From WVYX01 sp039586815 (GTDB taxonomy: Bacteria; Gemmatimonadota; Gemmatimonadetes; Gemmatimonadales; GWC2-71-9), in NCBI GenBank assembly GCA_039586815.1, contig JBDHJR010000005.1, positions 1 through 64,000 on the forward strand: DNA of 64,000 nt, in the 5' to 3' direction. Both the position numbers and the translations under genes were made by a program. Shown here in pieces: positions 1 to 8,600 of this stretch. Position 1 is the first letter of the stretch. Each line of letters opens with the position of its first letter. The notes below the pieces were generated by a model, which saw only the letters and a program-made list of their open reading frames with translations, did no database searches and was not told the origin of the DNA.

Positions 1-1152
1 GTGCTGGACACGGTGTGGGGCGGTACCAACCTGGTGCTCGTGGTGCCGGCTCCGAAGATCATCTTCGCGGGCGATTCATCGGGTGGACTCTCCACGGGGA
101 TCTTCACGGTGAACCCCGACGGGACGGCGCTCAACAATCCCATTCCGATGGTCTCACAAGGGGTCCAGCGACAGTTCCCGCGCTGGTCACCCGACCGCGA
201 ACGCATGGCGTACTCGTGGGATCGCAACATCTTTCTCAACCCGCTGGAGCTCTACGTAGCGAACAAGACGGGCGGCTCGGTGCAGGCCGTTGTCACCGAC
301 ACGAGCACGTTCCGGCCGCGCTGGAGCCCCAACGGCACGCACCTCGCGTTCGAGTGTGGCAACGGGTTCAGCATCGTGGACGTGTGCGTGATCGGCGACG
401 TGACGGGGCCGATTGGCTCGCTGCCCGTGAACACGTATGCCTACGTCAGCAAGGCGGCCGGCATCCCACCCGCTTGGCAGGGCGGCCAGAGCGGCTTCTC
501 GTGGGATCCGCAGAACCCGAGCCGTCTGGTGTTCGCGCGCGACTCCACGGACGTCAACGACGTGAGCATGCTGTGGACTGCGAACTACGACGGCACCGGA
601 GTACAGCGGCTGGCGCCGGACGGGCTCAAGCGGCCCAGCGACGGCGCGGACCTCGTGGCCTATGGCCCGCTGGACTACTCGCCCAACGGAAACCAGATCG
701 TGTTCGCTGCCTACAGCCCGGTGGATGCGATGCCCATGGAGAAGTTGTTCGTGATCAACCGGGACGGCACGGGGCTGCGGCAGCTGACCTTCCTGTCTGG
801 TTACGACGACAGCCCGCTGTACTCGCCCACGGGCAACGAGGTGCTTTTCGGCCGCAACCTGGACGGCTGTGACTACGACGGCTGGATCGTGGACATCACC
901 AACACCGACGGCACCCTCGAGCGGGCCATCACCAACGAGCACGTGTGCGACTTCGACTACGATCTGCTCGGGGGCGACTGGTCGCCCGACGGCCAGGAGA
1001 TCGTGCTCACGGGATTCAACGCTGGCAACACGCTCATCTACGTGGTTCCGCGAACCGTCACCGCGGCAACGTATACGGCGGTCCGCCGGCTCGTCGGACG
1101 GGGTCAGGGGTTGGGCTTCGTGCAGGACATCCAGCCCAGCTGGCGCCCGTAG
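1..1152 (+). CDS. TolB/PD40-type beta-propeller protein, 5' end outside window
   Basis: The 383 visible residues consist of repeated blades carrying WSPDG-like motifs: PRWSPDRERMAYS, PRWSPNGTHLAFE, DYSPNGNQIVFA, LYSPTGNEVLFG and DWSPDGQEIVLTG. These are PD40/WD40-like beta-propeller blades of the TolB C-terminal type. Such domains bind proteins or ligands in the periplasm; no catalytic motif is visible. The GTG at base 1 is probably not the true start, because no signal peptide precedes the first blade and the frame is open to the window edge. A GC-rich hairpin lies just after the stop. Family assignment is good, function unknown. Confidence 0.75.
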   Translation: MLDTVWGGTNLVLVVPAPKIIFAGDSSGGLSTGIFTVNPDGTALNNPIPMVSQGVQRQFPRWSPDRERMAYSWDRNIFLNPLELYVANKTGGSVQAVVTDTSTFRPRWSPNGTHLAFECGNGFSIVDVCVIGDVTGPIGSLPVNTYAYVSKAAGIPPAWQGGQSGFSWDPQNPSRLVFARDSTDVNDVSMLWTANYDGTGVQRLAPDGLKRPSDGADLVAYGPLDYSPNGNQIVFAAYSPVDAMPMEKLFVINRDGTGLRQLTFLSGYDDSPLYSPTGNEVLFGRNLDGCDYDGWIVDITNTDGTLERAITNEHVCDFDYDLLGGDWSPDGQEIVLTGFNAGNTLIYVVPRTVTAATYTAVRRLVGRGQGLGFVQDIQPSWRP

Positions 1153-1187
1153 CGGGCTGGAACGGGTAGCGCTCCAGATGCACACGA

Positions 1188-1210
1188 CGGGCCGCGCACT
1201 TCGCGGCCCG
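1188..1210 (+). terminator. GC-rich hairpin, probable terminator after the propeller gene
   Basis: A 9-bp perfect stem (CGGGCCGCG and CGCGGCCCG) with a 5-base loop starts 35 bases after the stop of the propeller gene. There is no T-run, so it may be a weak or Rho-assisted terminator, or simply an mRNA 3' stabiliser. Confidence 0.45.
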
Positions 1211-1264
1211 CTCCGTTCAAGCCTCTCGATGTGCCACTCCGTACCCAGGAATCGGAGCGACGAC

Positions 1265-2110
1265 GTGTTTGACAGACTGGAGGGCATCAATGCCCGCCCC
1301 AGACCATTCGAGTTCTACACCGCTCGCGACCTATGGACCAATCAGCATACGTCAGAGCGTATGCTCGCGTTCCATCTAGACGAGAACATCGATGTATCCT
1401 CGCGTCGACTGGCCTTCATCAACCGCTCCGTTGAATGGATCACTGCCCACTTCGGCGTCGGCGCCAAGGCAAGGATTGCCGACTTCGGCTGCGGCCCAGG
1501 ATTGTACGCAGAGAGGTTCGCTCAGCGGCACGCCACGGTAACTGGCGTAGACTTCTCGAAGCGTTCAATTGAGTACGCCCAGGAGGTTGCCGCCAGAAAG
1601 GGCTTGAACATCCATTATGTGAATCAGGATTACTTGGAGTTTGAAACAACTGACTCGTTCGATCTCATCCTCATGATCATGTGTGACTTCTGCGCCCTCA
1701 GTCCAACCCAGCGCAAAGCGATGCTCGCGAAGTTTCTCGGTATGCTCAAACCTGGCGGTGCGGTTCTCCTTGATGTGTATTCACTAACGGCCTTTGACCA
1801 GCGTGAAGAGACTGCGAAGTACGAGGTCAATCTGCAGGATGGCTTCTGGTCACCTGACAAGTACTACGGGTTCTTGAACACGTTCAAGTATGAAGAAGAA
1901 GGCGTGGTGCTTGACAAGTACACACTGGTCGAAGGGTCAGGTACACGCACGGTTTACAACTGGCTGCAATACTTCAGCCCCGACGCGCTGGAGAGAGAGT
2001 TTGTTGACGCGGGATTGGCAGTTGAGGCGTTCTACGCTGACGTGGCGGGCTCGCCATTCGACGCGGACGGCACCGAATTCGCCGTAGTAGCCAGGAAGGT
2101 GGCCGCCTAA
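1265..2110 (+). CDS. Class I SAM-dependent methyltransferase (cassette gene 1)
   Basis: The 281-residue protein starts at a GTG placed 7 bases after a GGAG ribosome site; an in-frame ATG at 1229 has no such site. It has a Rossmann methyltransferase core with SAM motif I (ADFGCGPGLYAERFA), motif II region (VTGVDFSKRSIEYA) and the motif around DLILMIMCDFCAL. The N-terminus (FYTARDLWTNQHTSERML) matches stand-alone small-molecule methyltransferases. The substrate cannot be told. The TAA stop lies inside the R'' box of the following attC site, a common arrangement in integron cassettes. Base composition is lower in GC than the surrounding chromosome, consistent with acquisition by transfer. Confidence 0.85.
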   Translation: MFDRLEGINARPRPFEFYTARDLWTNQHTSERMLAFHLDENIDVSSRRLAFINRSVEWITAHFGVGAKARIADFGCGPGLYAERFAQRHATVTGVDFSKRSIEYAQEVAARKGLNIHYVNQDYLEFETTDSFDLILMIMCDFCALSPTQRKAMLAKFLGMLKPGGAVLLDVYSLTAFDQREETAKYEVNLQDGFWSPDKYYGFLNTFKYEEEGVVLDKYTLVEGSGTRTVYNWLQYFSPDALEREFVDAGLAVEAFYADVAGSPFDADGTEFAVVARKVAA

Positions 2111-2248
2111 CAAGCGCGTGCAGCGGCCGGCGCGGCTCGGTTCAAAGGGAAGGTCGTTGAGTCGTGTTCTTGGTAGGATCCGTCTTACGACCGGCATTCA
2201 GGAACAGGGGAGTGATCACGCCACAGCTGATGCGCAGAGCCATTAGGT
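2105..2248 (+). other. attC recombination site 1
   Basis: R'' box GCCTAAC (2105-2111, includes the upstream stop codon) is followed by L'' GCGCGTGCAGC (2114-2124). The far side has L' GCTGATGCGC (2226-2235) and the R' position ATTAGGT (2242-2248; consensus GTTRRRY, first base mutated). L'' pairs with L' except for one extra G (2120), the extrahelical base typical of attC folded bottom strands. The variable segment between them resembles that of the second site (both carry a TCAAA-GGAAGGTC block). Confidence 0.8.
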
Positions 2249-2291
2249 GGCGATTGGCCTGTAATCGATTCGGCTATCGGGAGGTCTGACC

Positions 2292-3158
2292 ATGCGCGCG
2301 GCACGGATCGTCAGCATCAGCCTGTTATTGGGAAGCGCTTGGTTGGTCGCGTGCGCCGGTCCTTCGAATGACTCCCCTGAATGGGCAACCGGGTTCGTCG
2401 CCTCGACTGACGGTGTTCCCATTTACTACAAGATTGCTGGTGAAGGACCGATCTCCCTCGTCTTTGTCCATGGTTGGTCCTGTGACCACACGTATTGGAG
2501 CGGGCAGCTCGATCGCTTCGCTGAAGATTACAGGGTCGTGGCCGTTGACCTTGCCGGGCACGGAGAATCCGGCTCGGACCGCGAGGTGTGGACAATCTCG
2601 TCATTGGGAAGCGACGTAATGGCCGTGATCGAGAGCCTGGACCTCGATCGGGCTGTTCTTGTTGGGCACTCGATGGGTGGTCTGGTGATCGTGGAGACGG
2701 CCAAGTTGGCGGCCGGTCAGATCATCGGCCTGGTCGCGGTGGACGTGTTCTTCGACCTCGATGGCGTTTACGCCATGACGCCGGCTGAGACCGAGGAGTT
2801 CTTAGCTCCGTTTGTGGACGATTTCGTCGGCGCGACTCGGCAGTTGGTCGGGGAAGGCATGTTCGCCCCGACTTCCGATTCCGCTCTAGTCGCACGCATC
2901 GTGGCAGACATGTCTTCGGCCACGCCTGAGGTGGGCATCGGCCTGCTTCGTGACTATATCCGCTGGTGGGGGGAGCCGTTCGATGCACTTGCTCTTCCGG
3001 TTGTAGCCATGAACTCGGACATGTGGCCGACAAACACAGCATCTCTCCAACGGCATGGGCTAGCGCACGTGACAATGCCTGGAGTGGGCCACTTCGTAAT
3101 GATCGAGGATCCCGACACGTTCAATGGCCTTCTGGCTGAGTCGATCGAGGAGTTCTGA
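2292..3158 (+). CDS. Alpha/beta-hydrolase lipoprotein (cassette gene 2)
   Basis: The start ATG follows a GGGAGGT ribosome site. Residues 1-21 form a lipoprotein signal ending in a lipobox (LVAC), so the protein is probably lipid-anchored outside the cytoplasm. The mature part is an alpha/beta-hydrolase: oxyanion HGWSCDHTYW, strand VVAVDLAGHGESG, nucleophile elbow GHSMGG (Ser), an acid candidate in MNSDMWP, and the histidine in GVGHFVMIEDP. All three catalytic residues appear present, so an active esterase or hydrolase is likely; the substrate is unknown. It sits between two attC sites as a complete cassette. Confidence 0.85.
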   Translation: MRAARIVSISLLLGSAWLVACAGPSNDSPEWATGFVASTDGVPIYYKIAGEGPISLVFVHGWSCDHTYWSGQLDRFAEDYRVVAVDLAGHGESGSDREVWTISSLGSDVMAVIESLDLDRAVLVGHSMGGLVIVETAKLAAGQIIGLVAVDVFFDLDGVYAMTPAETEEFLAPFVDDFVGATRQLVGEGMFAPTSDSALVARIVADMSSATPEVGIGLLRDYIRWWGEPFDALALPVVAMNSDMWPTNTASLQRHGLAHVTMPGVGHFVMIEDPDTFNGLLAESIEEF

Positions 3159-3185
3159 GCGGGAAGTAGGACGTCAGCTCTCCCC

Positions 3186-3327
3186 ATCTAGCAAGCCCAT
3201 GCAGCTGGCGGCGCTATCGTCCTCAAAAGGAAGGTCATAGCAGTTGTGCGCTGGGTTGAGTCTTCAAGCAACCAAGATCGGTTCGCCCGCTGGTTGGTCA
3301 CGCGCAGCTGATGGGCAGAGCCGTTAG
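3186..3327 (+). other. attC recombination site 2
   Basis: A degenerate R'' (ATCTAGC, 3186-3192) is followed by L'' GCCCATGCAGC (3195-3205). The opposite arm is L' GCTGATGGGC (3305-3314) with a perfect R' box GTTAGGC (3321-3327). L'' and L' are complementary except for a single unpaired G (3201). Note that the base differing from site 1 (C versus G in the L arms) is compensated on both arms, which supports a conserved fold. Confidence 0.8.
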
Positions 3328-3363
3328 GCAACGTGTGTAACTCATGATCCGCAAGGAGCCCCG

Positions 3364-3570
3364 ATGAATCCTGATCAGAAAGCGCGGTTCGCACGGATAC
3401 TAGGCTACATCTGCGTGGCGGCCGGTACGCTGAATCTCGTCCTCGCTGGCATCCTCCTATTTCGGGATGGGACACAGGTGGGGTGGCCCCTTCTTGGGAC
3501 CGGCGTGGGCGCACTCACTGTGGGCCTCATCCTGCTGACTCGGCAAAAGCAGAGCAACGGTGCTGACTAA
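3364..3570 (+). CDS. Small two-helix membrane protein (cassette gene 3)
   Basis: A 68-residue protein with an AAGGAG ribosome site 6 bases before its ATG. Two hydrophobic segments (about residues 12-32 and 38-58) are separated by a short polar turn, with a charged C-terminus (RQKQSNGAD). No family is recognised. It begins 36 bases after the R' box of the second attC site, the usual place for a cassette gene. Its TAA stop overlaps the stop of the convergent cysteine synthase-like gene by two bases, so no complete attC follows. Confidence 0.65.
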   Translation: MNPDQKARFARILGYICVAAGTLNLVLAGILLFRDGTQVGWPLLGTGVGALTVGLILLTRQKQSNGAD

Positions 3571-4694
3571 CCCACCGTAACCCTTCTCGGACAGGGCGGT
3601 AGCGCCTCCTCGGCCGCCACGAAGTCGGCCGGCAGGCTGCCGAGGCACTCCGCCGGGTCGCAACAGGTGTGGCACACCCGCTTGAACCCGCCGAAGCCTG
3701 AGAGTTCCACCTCGGGGGCGAGGAAGCCGTCCTTCAGCGGCTCCTCCCGCAACAGGTCGGTGCTCAAGTACTTCTTGTTGTCGTCGGGGAACACGGTGAC
3801 CACGACCGCGTCCTCACCCAGCCGGTTCTGCACCTCCAGCGCTCCGAGGAAGTTGGCCCCCGACGAGATCCCCACCCCTATGCCCAGCTGCGACGCCAGC
3901 TTCTGGGCCATGATGATCGCGTCTCCGTCGTCCACGCTGACGACCTGGTCCAGCTTCGCCAGGTCCACGATCGGGGGGATGAACTCGTCCGAGATGCCCT
4001 GGATGCGGTGCCTTCCCACCTTGCTGCCGGTGGAGAGGGTGGGCGAGTTGGACGGCTCGAGCGGGTGCACCTTGAGCTGCGGCTGGTGCTCACGCAGGAA
4101 CAGTCCCGCCCCCATGATGGTACCGCCGGTTCCGACGCCGGCCACGAACGCGTCGGGCTTGATGTTGCGGAACCTGAACTGCCACCAGATCTCCGGCCCG
4201 GTGGTCTCGGCGTGCGCCGTGCTGTTGTCCTCGTTGGAGAACTGACGTGGCAGGAAGGCGCGCTCGACCGAGTCCGCCAGCTCCTCGGATCGCGCGATGC
4301 TCCCCAGGAAGCCACCCTCATCCTTGCTCACCAGCTCGATACTCGCTCCCAGGCTGCGGATCAGGTTGATCCGCTCGCTGCTCAGCCAGTCGGGCATGAA
4401 GATCGTCACGGGATGTCCCATGGCCCGCCCGATGGCCGATACCGAGATGCCGGTGTTGCCGCTCGTGGCCTCCACGATCAGATCACCGGGGCGCAGGGCA
4501 CCGCTCGCATAGGCCTGCTGCAGGATGTACAGGGCCATGCGGTCCTTGATGCTCCCCGTCATGTTCATGTGCTCCGCCTTGGCGTAGAGCACACGTTTGC
4601 GGCCACGATATGTGAAGTCGATCGCAAGCAGTGGCGTGTTGCCCACCAGGCACTGCAGCGCCCGAATGCGATGATCGGTCTCATGTCGAATCAC
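3567..4694 (-). CDS. PLP-dependent cysteine synthase family protein with Cys-rich C-terminus
   Basis: Fold-type II PLP enzyme of the CysK/CysM/cystathionine-beta-synthase family, 375 residues from a GTG preceded by AAAGGGGA. Visible landmarks are the PLP lysine in TGSIKDR (K50), the substrate loop TSGNTG, the phosphate-binding GTGGT and the SSGAN serine. The expected reaction is beta-replacement on O-acetyl- or O-phosphoserine to make cysteine, or a related thiol chemistry. Beyond the usual fold there is a C-terminal tail containing CHTCCDPAEC and a last cysteine near the end, not typical of plain CysK, possibly a metal or regulatory site. Very long reading frames running upstream in this frame are not coding. 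Confidence 0.85.
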   Translation of the reverse strand: MIRHETDHRIRALQCLVGNTPLLAIDFTYRGRKRVLYAKAEHMNMTGSIKDRMALYILQQAYASGALRPGDLIVEATSGNTGISVSAIGRAMGHPVTIFMPDWLSSERINLIRSLGASIELVSKDEGGFLGSIARSEELADSVERAFLPRQFSNEDNSTAHAETTGPEIWWQFRFRNIKPDAFVAGVGTGGTIMGAGLFLREHQPQLKVHPLEPSNSPTLSTGSKVGRHRIQGISDEFIPPIVDLAKLDQVVSVDDGDAIIMAQKLASQLGIGVGISSGANFLGALEVQNRLGEDAVVVTVFPDDNKKYLSTDLLREEPLKDGFLAPEVELSGFGGFKRVCHTCCDPAECLGSLPADFVAAEEALPPCPRRVTVG

Positions 4695-4743
4695 GCTCGT
4701 CCCCTTTCCCCGGTGCCACCTACCTGTGTGAGAGTCTAAGTGG

Positions 4744-4835
4744 GGGTGCCTGGGGCGGCAATTCCCCGCGGGGGAAGCACCCTGGAGACCGGAGGTACCG
4801 GGGCTTATCCTTCTTATGCTCGACCGGTGTCGAGC
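4744..4835. promoter_or_regulatory. Inverted repeats in divergent promoter region
   Basis: The 171-bp gap between the divergent cysteine synthase-like and LolA-like genes holds a nested hairpin, GGGTGC (4744-4749) with GCACCC (4777-4782) enclosing TTCCCC-GCG-GGGGAA (4762-4776). A second perfect repeat, GCTCGAC-CGGT-GTCGAGC, lies at 4818-4835. The latter is about 30 bp upstream of the LolA-like start and could be an operator. No regulator family is assigned. Confidence 0.4.
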
Positions 4836-4865
4836 TTCGAGACCCCGGAATGACAGGGAGGAGCT

Positions 4866-5615
4866 ATGGTTCGCAGTGGAGTGATTCTGGCGGCAATCGG
4901 CGCGCTGATGGCGGCGCCGGTCCAGGCCCAGGATATGACCGTCGAGGAGATCCTCAACAACTACTACGAGGCCTCGGGCGGGCTGGACAACCTGAAGTCG
5001 GTGCAGTCGATGACTGTGACCGGCAAGCTGACGGGCGGGCAGGGCTTCGAAGCGCCGTTCACACGGTATGCTAAGCGGCCCGACATGCTCCGCATGGAGT
5101 TCACCTTCCAGGGCATCACCGGGGTGCAGGCGTTTGACGGTGAGACCGCATGGATGCTCATGCCCTTCATGGGTCAGACCGAGCCGGAGGTGATGGCGCC
5201 CGACATGGCCACTCAGGTCAAGGAAGATGCCGACATCGACGGTCCGTTGGTGGACTGGGAGGCCAAGGGCCACCAGGTCGAGGTCGTCGGCAAGGACGAG
5301 GCCGAGGGCGCCGAGACATGGAAGCTTAAGCTCACGCTGAAGAACGGCGACGTCACCTACTACCACATGGATGCCGAGTACTTCCTCGTGATCATGACGG
5401 AGGGTAGGCGCTCCATTCAGGGCAACGAGATGGAGTTCACGACCGTGCTCTCCGACTACAAAGAGGTCGGTGGCCTCATGATCCCTCACTCGGTGGAGGT
5501 CAGAGGGCAGGGTCCGATGGGACAGACCATCCTGATCGAGCAGATCGAGATCAACAGCGAGATCGACGAAGGGATCTTCGCGATGCCGGCGGGGGAAAGC
5601 CCCCCGCAGGACTAG
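4866..5615 (+). CDS. LolA-like outer-membrane lipoprotein-sorting protein
   Basis: A 249-residue exported protein. Residues 1-21 form a signal peptide (ending PVQAQ), and an AGGGAGGAG ribosome site precedes the ATG. The mature part begins with an amphipathic helix (VEEILNNYYEASGG) and continues as alternating beta strands (MTVTGKL, MRMEFTFQGITGVQAFDG, HMDAEYFLVIMTEGR, IPHSVEVRGQGPMG), the unclosed-barrel pattern of the LolA/LolB-like and 'outer membrane lipoprotein-sorting' families. It likely binds lipid or lipoprotein acyl chains in the periplasm. It is followed 15 bases later by the BNR protein gene and may be co-transcribed with it. Confidence 0.7.
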   Translation: MVRSGVILAAIGALMAAPVQAQDMTVEEILNNYYEASGGLDNLKSVQSMTVTGKLTGGQGFEAPFTRYAKRPDMLRMEFTFQGITGVQAFDGETAWMLMPFMGQTEPEVMAPDMATQVKEDADIDGPLVDWEAKGHQVEVVGKDEAEGAETWKLKLTLKNGDVTYYHMDAEYFLVIMTEGRRSIQGNEMEFTTVLSDYKEVGGLMIPHSVEVRGQGPMGQTILIEQIEINSEIDEGIFAMPAGESPPQD

Positions 5616-5630
5616 CATGGGCTGGGAGAC

Positions 5631-8600
5631 ATGGGGAACGGCATGAGAATGATATCCAAGGCGGCGGCGGTGCTCTGCACCGCCGCCTTCGTGTTGCCCG
5701 CTACGGCAACGGCACAGGTACAGCTGGACGCGGCCGCGTTCGGTGGACTGAATGCGCGGGCCATCGGCCCCGCCGTGATGAGCGGCCGCATCTCCGCGAT
5801 CGATGCCTGGGCGGAATACCCGGTCACGGTCTGGGTGGGTACCGCCAGCGGCGGCGTGTGGAAGTCGCGCGATGGGGGCGTCACTTTCCAGTCGGTATTC
5901 GACGACCACACCCAGTCCATCGGGGCGGTCACGATCGACCCGTCTGACAAGAACACCGTGTGGGTCGGCACCGGCGAGACCTGGACGCGCAACAGCGTGT
6001 CTGTCGGGACCGGCGTGTACCGCACCACGGATGGTGGTGACAACTGGGAGTTCGTGGGGCTGGGCGACTCCGAGCGAATCGCCAGGATCTGGGTGAGCCC
6101 CGAGAACGGCGACGTCGTGTACGTATGCGCCACCGGCCACCTGTGGAACAGCAACGAGGAACGGGGGCTCTACAAGACCTCCGACGGGGGTGAGAACTGG
6201 GAGCGGCTGCTCTACGTCGACGAAAACACCGGCTGCGCGGACCTCGCGGTTGATCCCCAGGATCCCGACATCATGTACGCCGCGATGTGGCAGTTCCGGC
6301 GCGGGCCCGACATTTTCAACTCAGGCGGACCCGGAAGCGGACTGCACAAGAGCACCGACGGCGGTGAGACGTGGCGGGAGCTCACCAACGGTCTGCCTGC
6401 CGGGACGAAGGGGCGCATAGCCATCGCCATCGCCCCGTCGCGGCCCAGCGTGCTCTATGCGACGGTGGAGGCGGAGAAGACGGCCATGTACCGCTCGGAC
6501 GATACGGGCGAGCATTGGCGCGAGATCAACGCCTCGAACAGCGTAAGGCAGCGGCCGTTCTACTTCTCGCTGATCGTAGTCGATCCCACGGATTTCAACC
6601 GGGTCTACAAGCCCGGCCTGTCCCTGGCCGTGTCGGACGACGGAGGCAACTCGTTCTCCTCGTTCATGGGCGGCGGCGGCGGCAACTACCATAGTGATCT
6701 CCATGCCCTGTGGATCGATCCCAACAACCCGTACCACATGATCCTGGGCACCGACGGCGGTGTGTACATCTCGCACGATCGCGGCAACCATTGGCGCCAC
6801 GTCAAGTCGCTGCCGGTCTCACAGTTCTACGAAGTGGCGTACGACATGGAGATCCCGTACAACGTGTACGGCGGCCTGCAGGACAATGGCTCGTGGATGG
6901 GGCCGTCGCGCAGTATAGCCGGGATCCAGAACAAGGACTGGCGCAACATCGGGTTCGGTGACGGTTTCCATGCGGCGCCCGATCCCAATGACGACGACGT
7001 CATCTTCGTCGAGTACCAGGGCGGCATGTTCATGCGCTTCCGCAAGTCGACCGGCGAGCTCAAGGACATCAGGCCCTACCCGCAGGCCGGCGAGCCGGAT
7101 CTGCGCTTCAACTGGAATGCGCCGATACACGTGGGGCCGAGCGGCGCCCTCTATGTCGGGAGCCAGTTCCTGTACCGCTCCACCGACCAGGGCGATTCGT
7201 GGCAGCGACTCTCGCCCGACCTCACGACGAACGACCCGGCGAGGCAGCGGCAGGGGGTGTCCGGCGGGCTGACCGTGGACAACACCACCGCCGAGAACAA
7301 CACCACGATCTACACGATCTCAGAGTCGCCGCACGACCCGCAGGTGATTTGGGTCGGGACCGACGACGGCAACGTCCAGGTAACGCGTGACGGGGGCCAG
7401 TCGTGGACCAACGTGCTCGGCAACATGCCCGACGCTCCCTCGGGGAGCTGGGTGTCGCACGTGGAGGCCGGCGTCCATGCTGCGGGCACCGCGTACGTCA
7501 CCTTCGACGGACACCGCAGCGGCGACATGCAGACGCACGTGTACCGCACGACGGACTATGGCCAGACGTGGGAGTCGCTGGTAACCGAGGACATGGAGGG
7601 GTACGCCTTCGTGATCCGCCAGGACCTGGTGAACCCCGACCTGCTGTTCGTCGGGACGGAGTTCGGTCTCTACCTGAGCCTGGACGGCGGGTCCAGTTGG
7701 GCCCGCTTCGAGAGCGGACTCCCCAAGAGGGCGCCGGTACACGATCTGCGGGTGCACCCGAGGGAGCACGATCTGATTATCGGGACGCACGGCCGGGGCA
7801 TCTACATCCTCGACGACATCACGCCGCTGCGCCATCTCACGCAGGCGATGCTCGACAGCGCGGTGGCTATGCTGCCCACACGACCCGCCGAGCTGACAAT
7901 CCTGGCGTCAGTGCAGGATTTCCCCGGCGACGACGAGTTCGTGGGTCAGAACCCGGGAGATGCCGCGAACATCGTCTACTATCTCAAGCGGCGTCACATG
8001 TTCGGGGACATGATGGTCGAGGTGTACGACGAGCAGGGCAACCTCGTGAACACGGCCCCGGGCGGCAAGCGGCGCGGCCTCAACAGGGTGGCGTTCCCAA
8101 CGCGGATGAAGCCGCCCAAGGTACCGGCGGCGGGCTCGCTGGTGCAGTCGCCCGGCGCGTTCTTCGGTCCACGGCTCCCCGAGGGGACCTACTCCGTGCG
8201 ACTCATCAAGGGCAACGACACCTACGAGAGCTCGGTCACCCTGGTGCCCGATCCGCGTTCCACTGCCACCCCGGAGGACCGTCGGATGCAGTACGAGACG
8301 GCGCTGCGGCTGTACGGCATGGTGGGCCGGCTCGGTTACTTGGTGGATGCGCTTGTCGGCCTGCAGGATCAGGCGCGGGAGCGCGCCGAGGCCATCGGGC
8401 GCGGCCGCACGGTGGATCGGCTGAACCAGTACGCCGACCGGCTGGAGGAGTTCCGCGCGGAGATCGTCTCCACCTCGGACGCCGGGATGTGGTCGGGCGA
8501 GGAGTTTCTGCGCGAGAAGCTGGTGGACCTGTATGGTGCCGTTAACGCCTACGAGGGCCGCCCCACCGATTCCCAGATGCAGCGCATCGAGGTGATGGAG

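Larger units (their letters stand above)
1265..3571 (+). mobile_element. Integrase-less gene cassette array (CALIN-like), three cassette genes and two attC sites
   Basis: Three same-strand genes (methyltransferase, hydrolase lipoprotein, small membrane protein) are separated by two related attC-type sites. The genes look visibly less GC-rich than the flanks. No tyrosine recombinase (IntI) or attI is present in the window. A remnant R''-like GACTAAC box (3565-3571) overlaps the stop of the last gene, but no second half follows, so the third cassette looks truncated against the cysteine synthase-like gene. The left limit of the first cassette is not resolved. Confidence 0.7.

Noticed and set aside
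1153..1264. An attC or attI site upstream of the first cassette gene
   Set aside because: Only a terminator-like hairpin and a GTTCAAG box that breaks the GTTRRRY consensus were found.
4695..6140. Upstream extension of the cysteine synthase-like frame, giving an 857-codon open frame
   Set aside because: The extension is antisense to the LolA-like and BNR genes, and the family N-terminus starts at the GTG at 4694 with a ribosome site.
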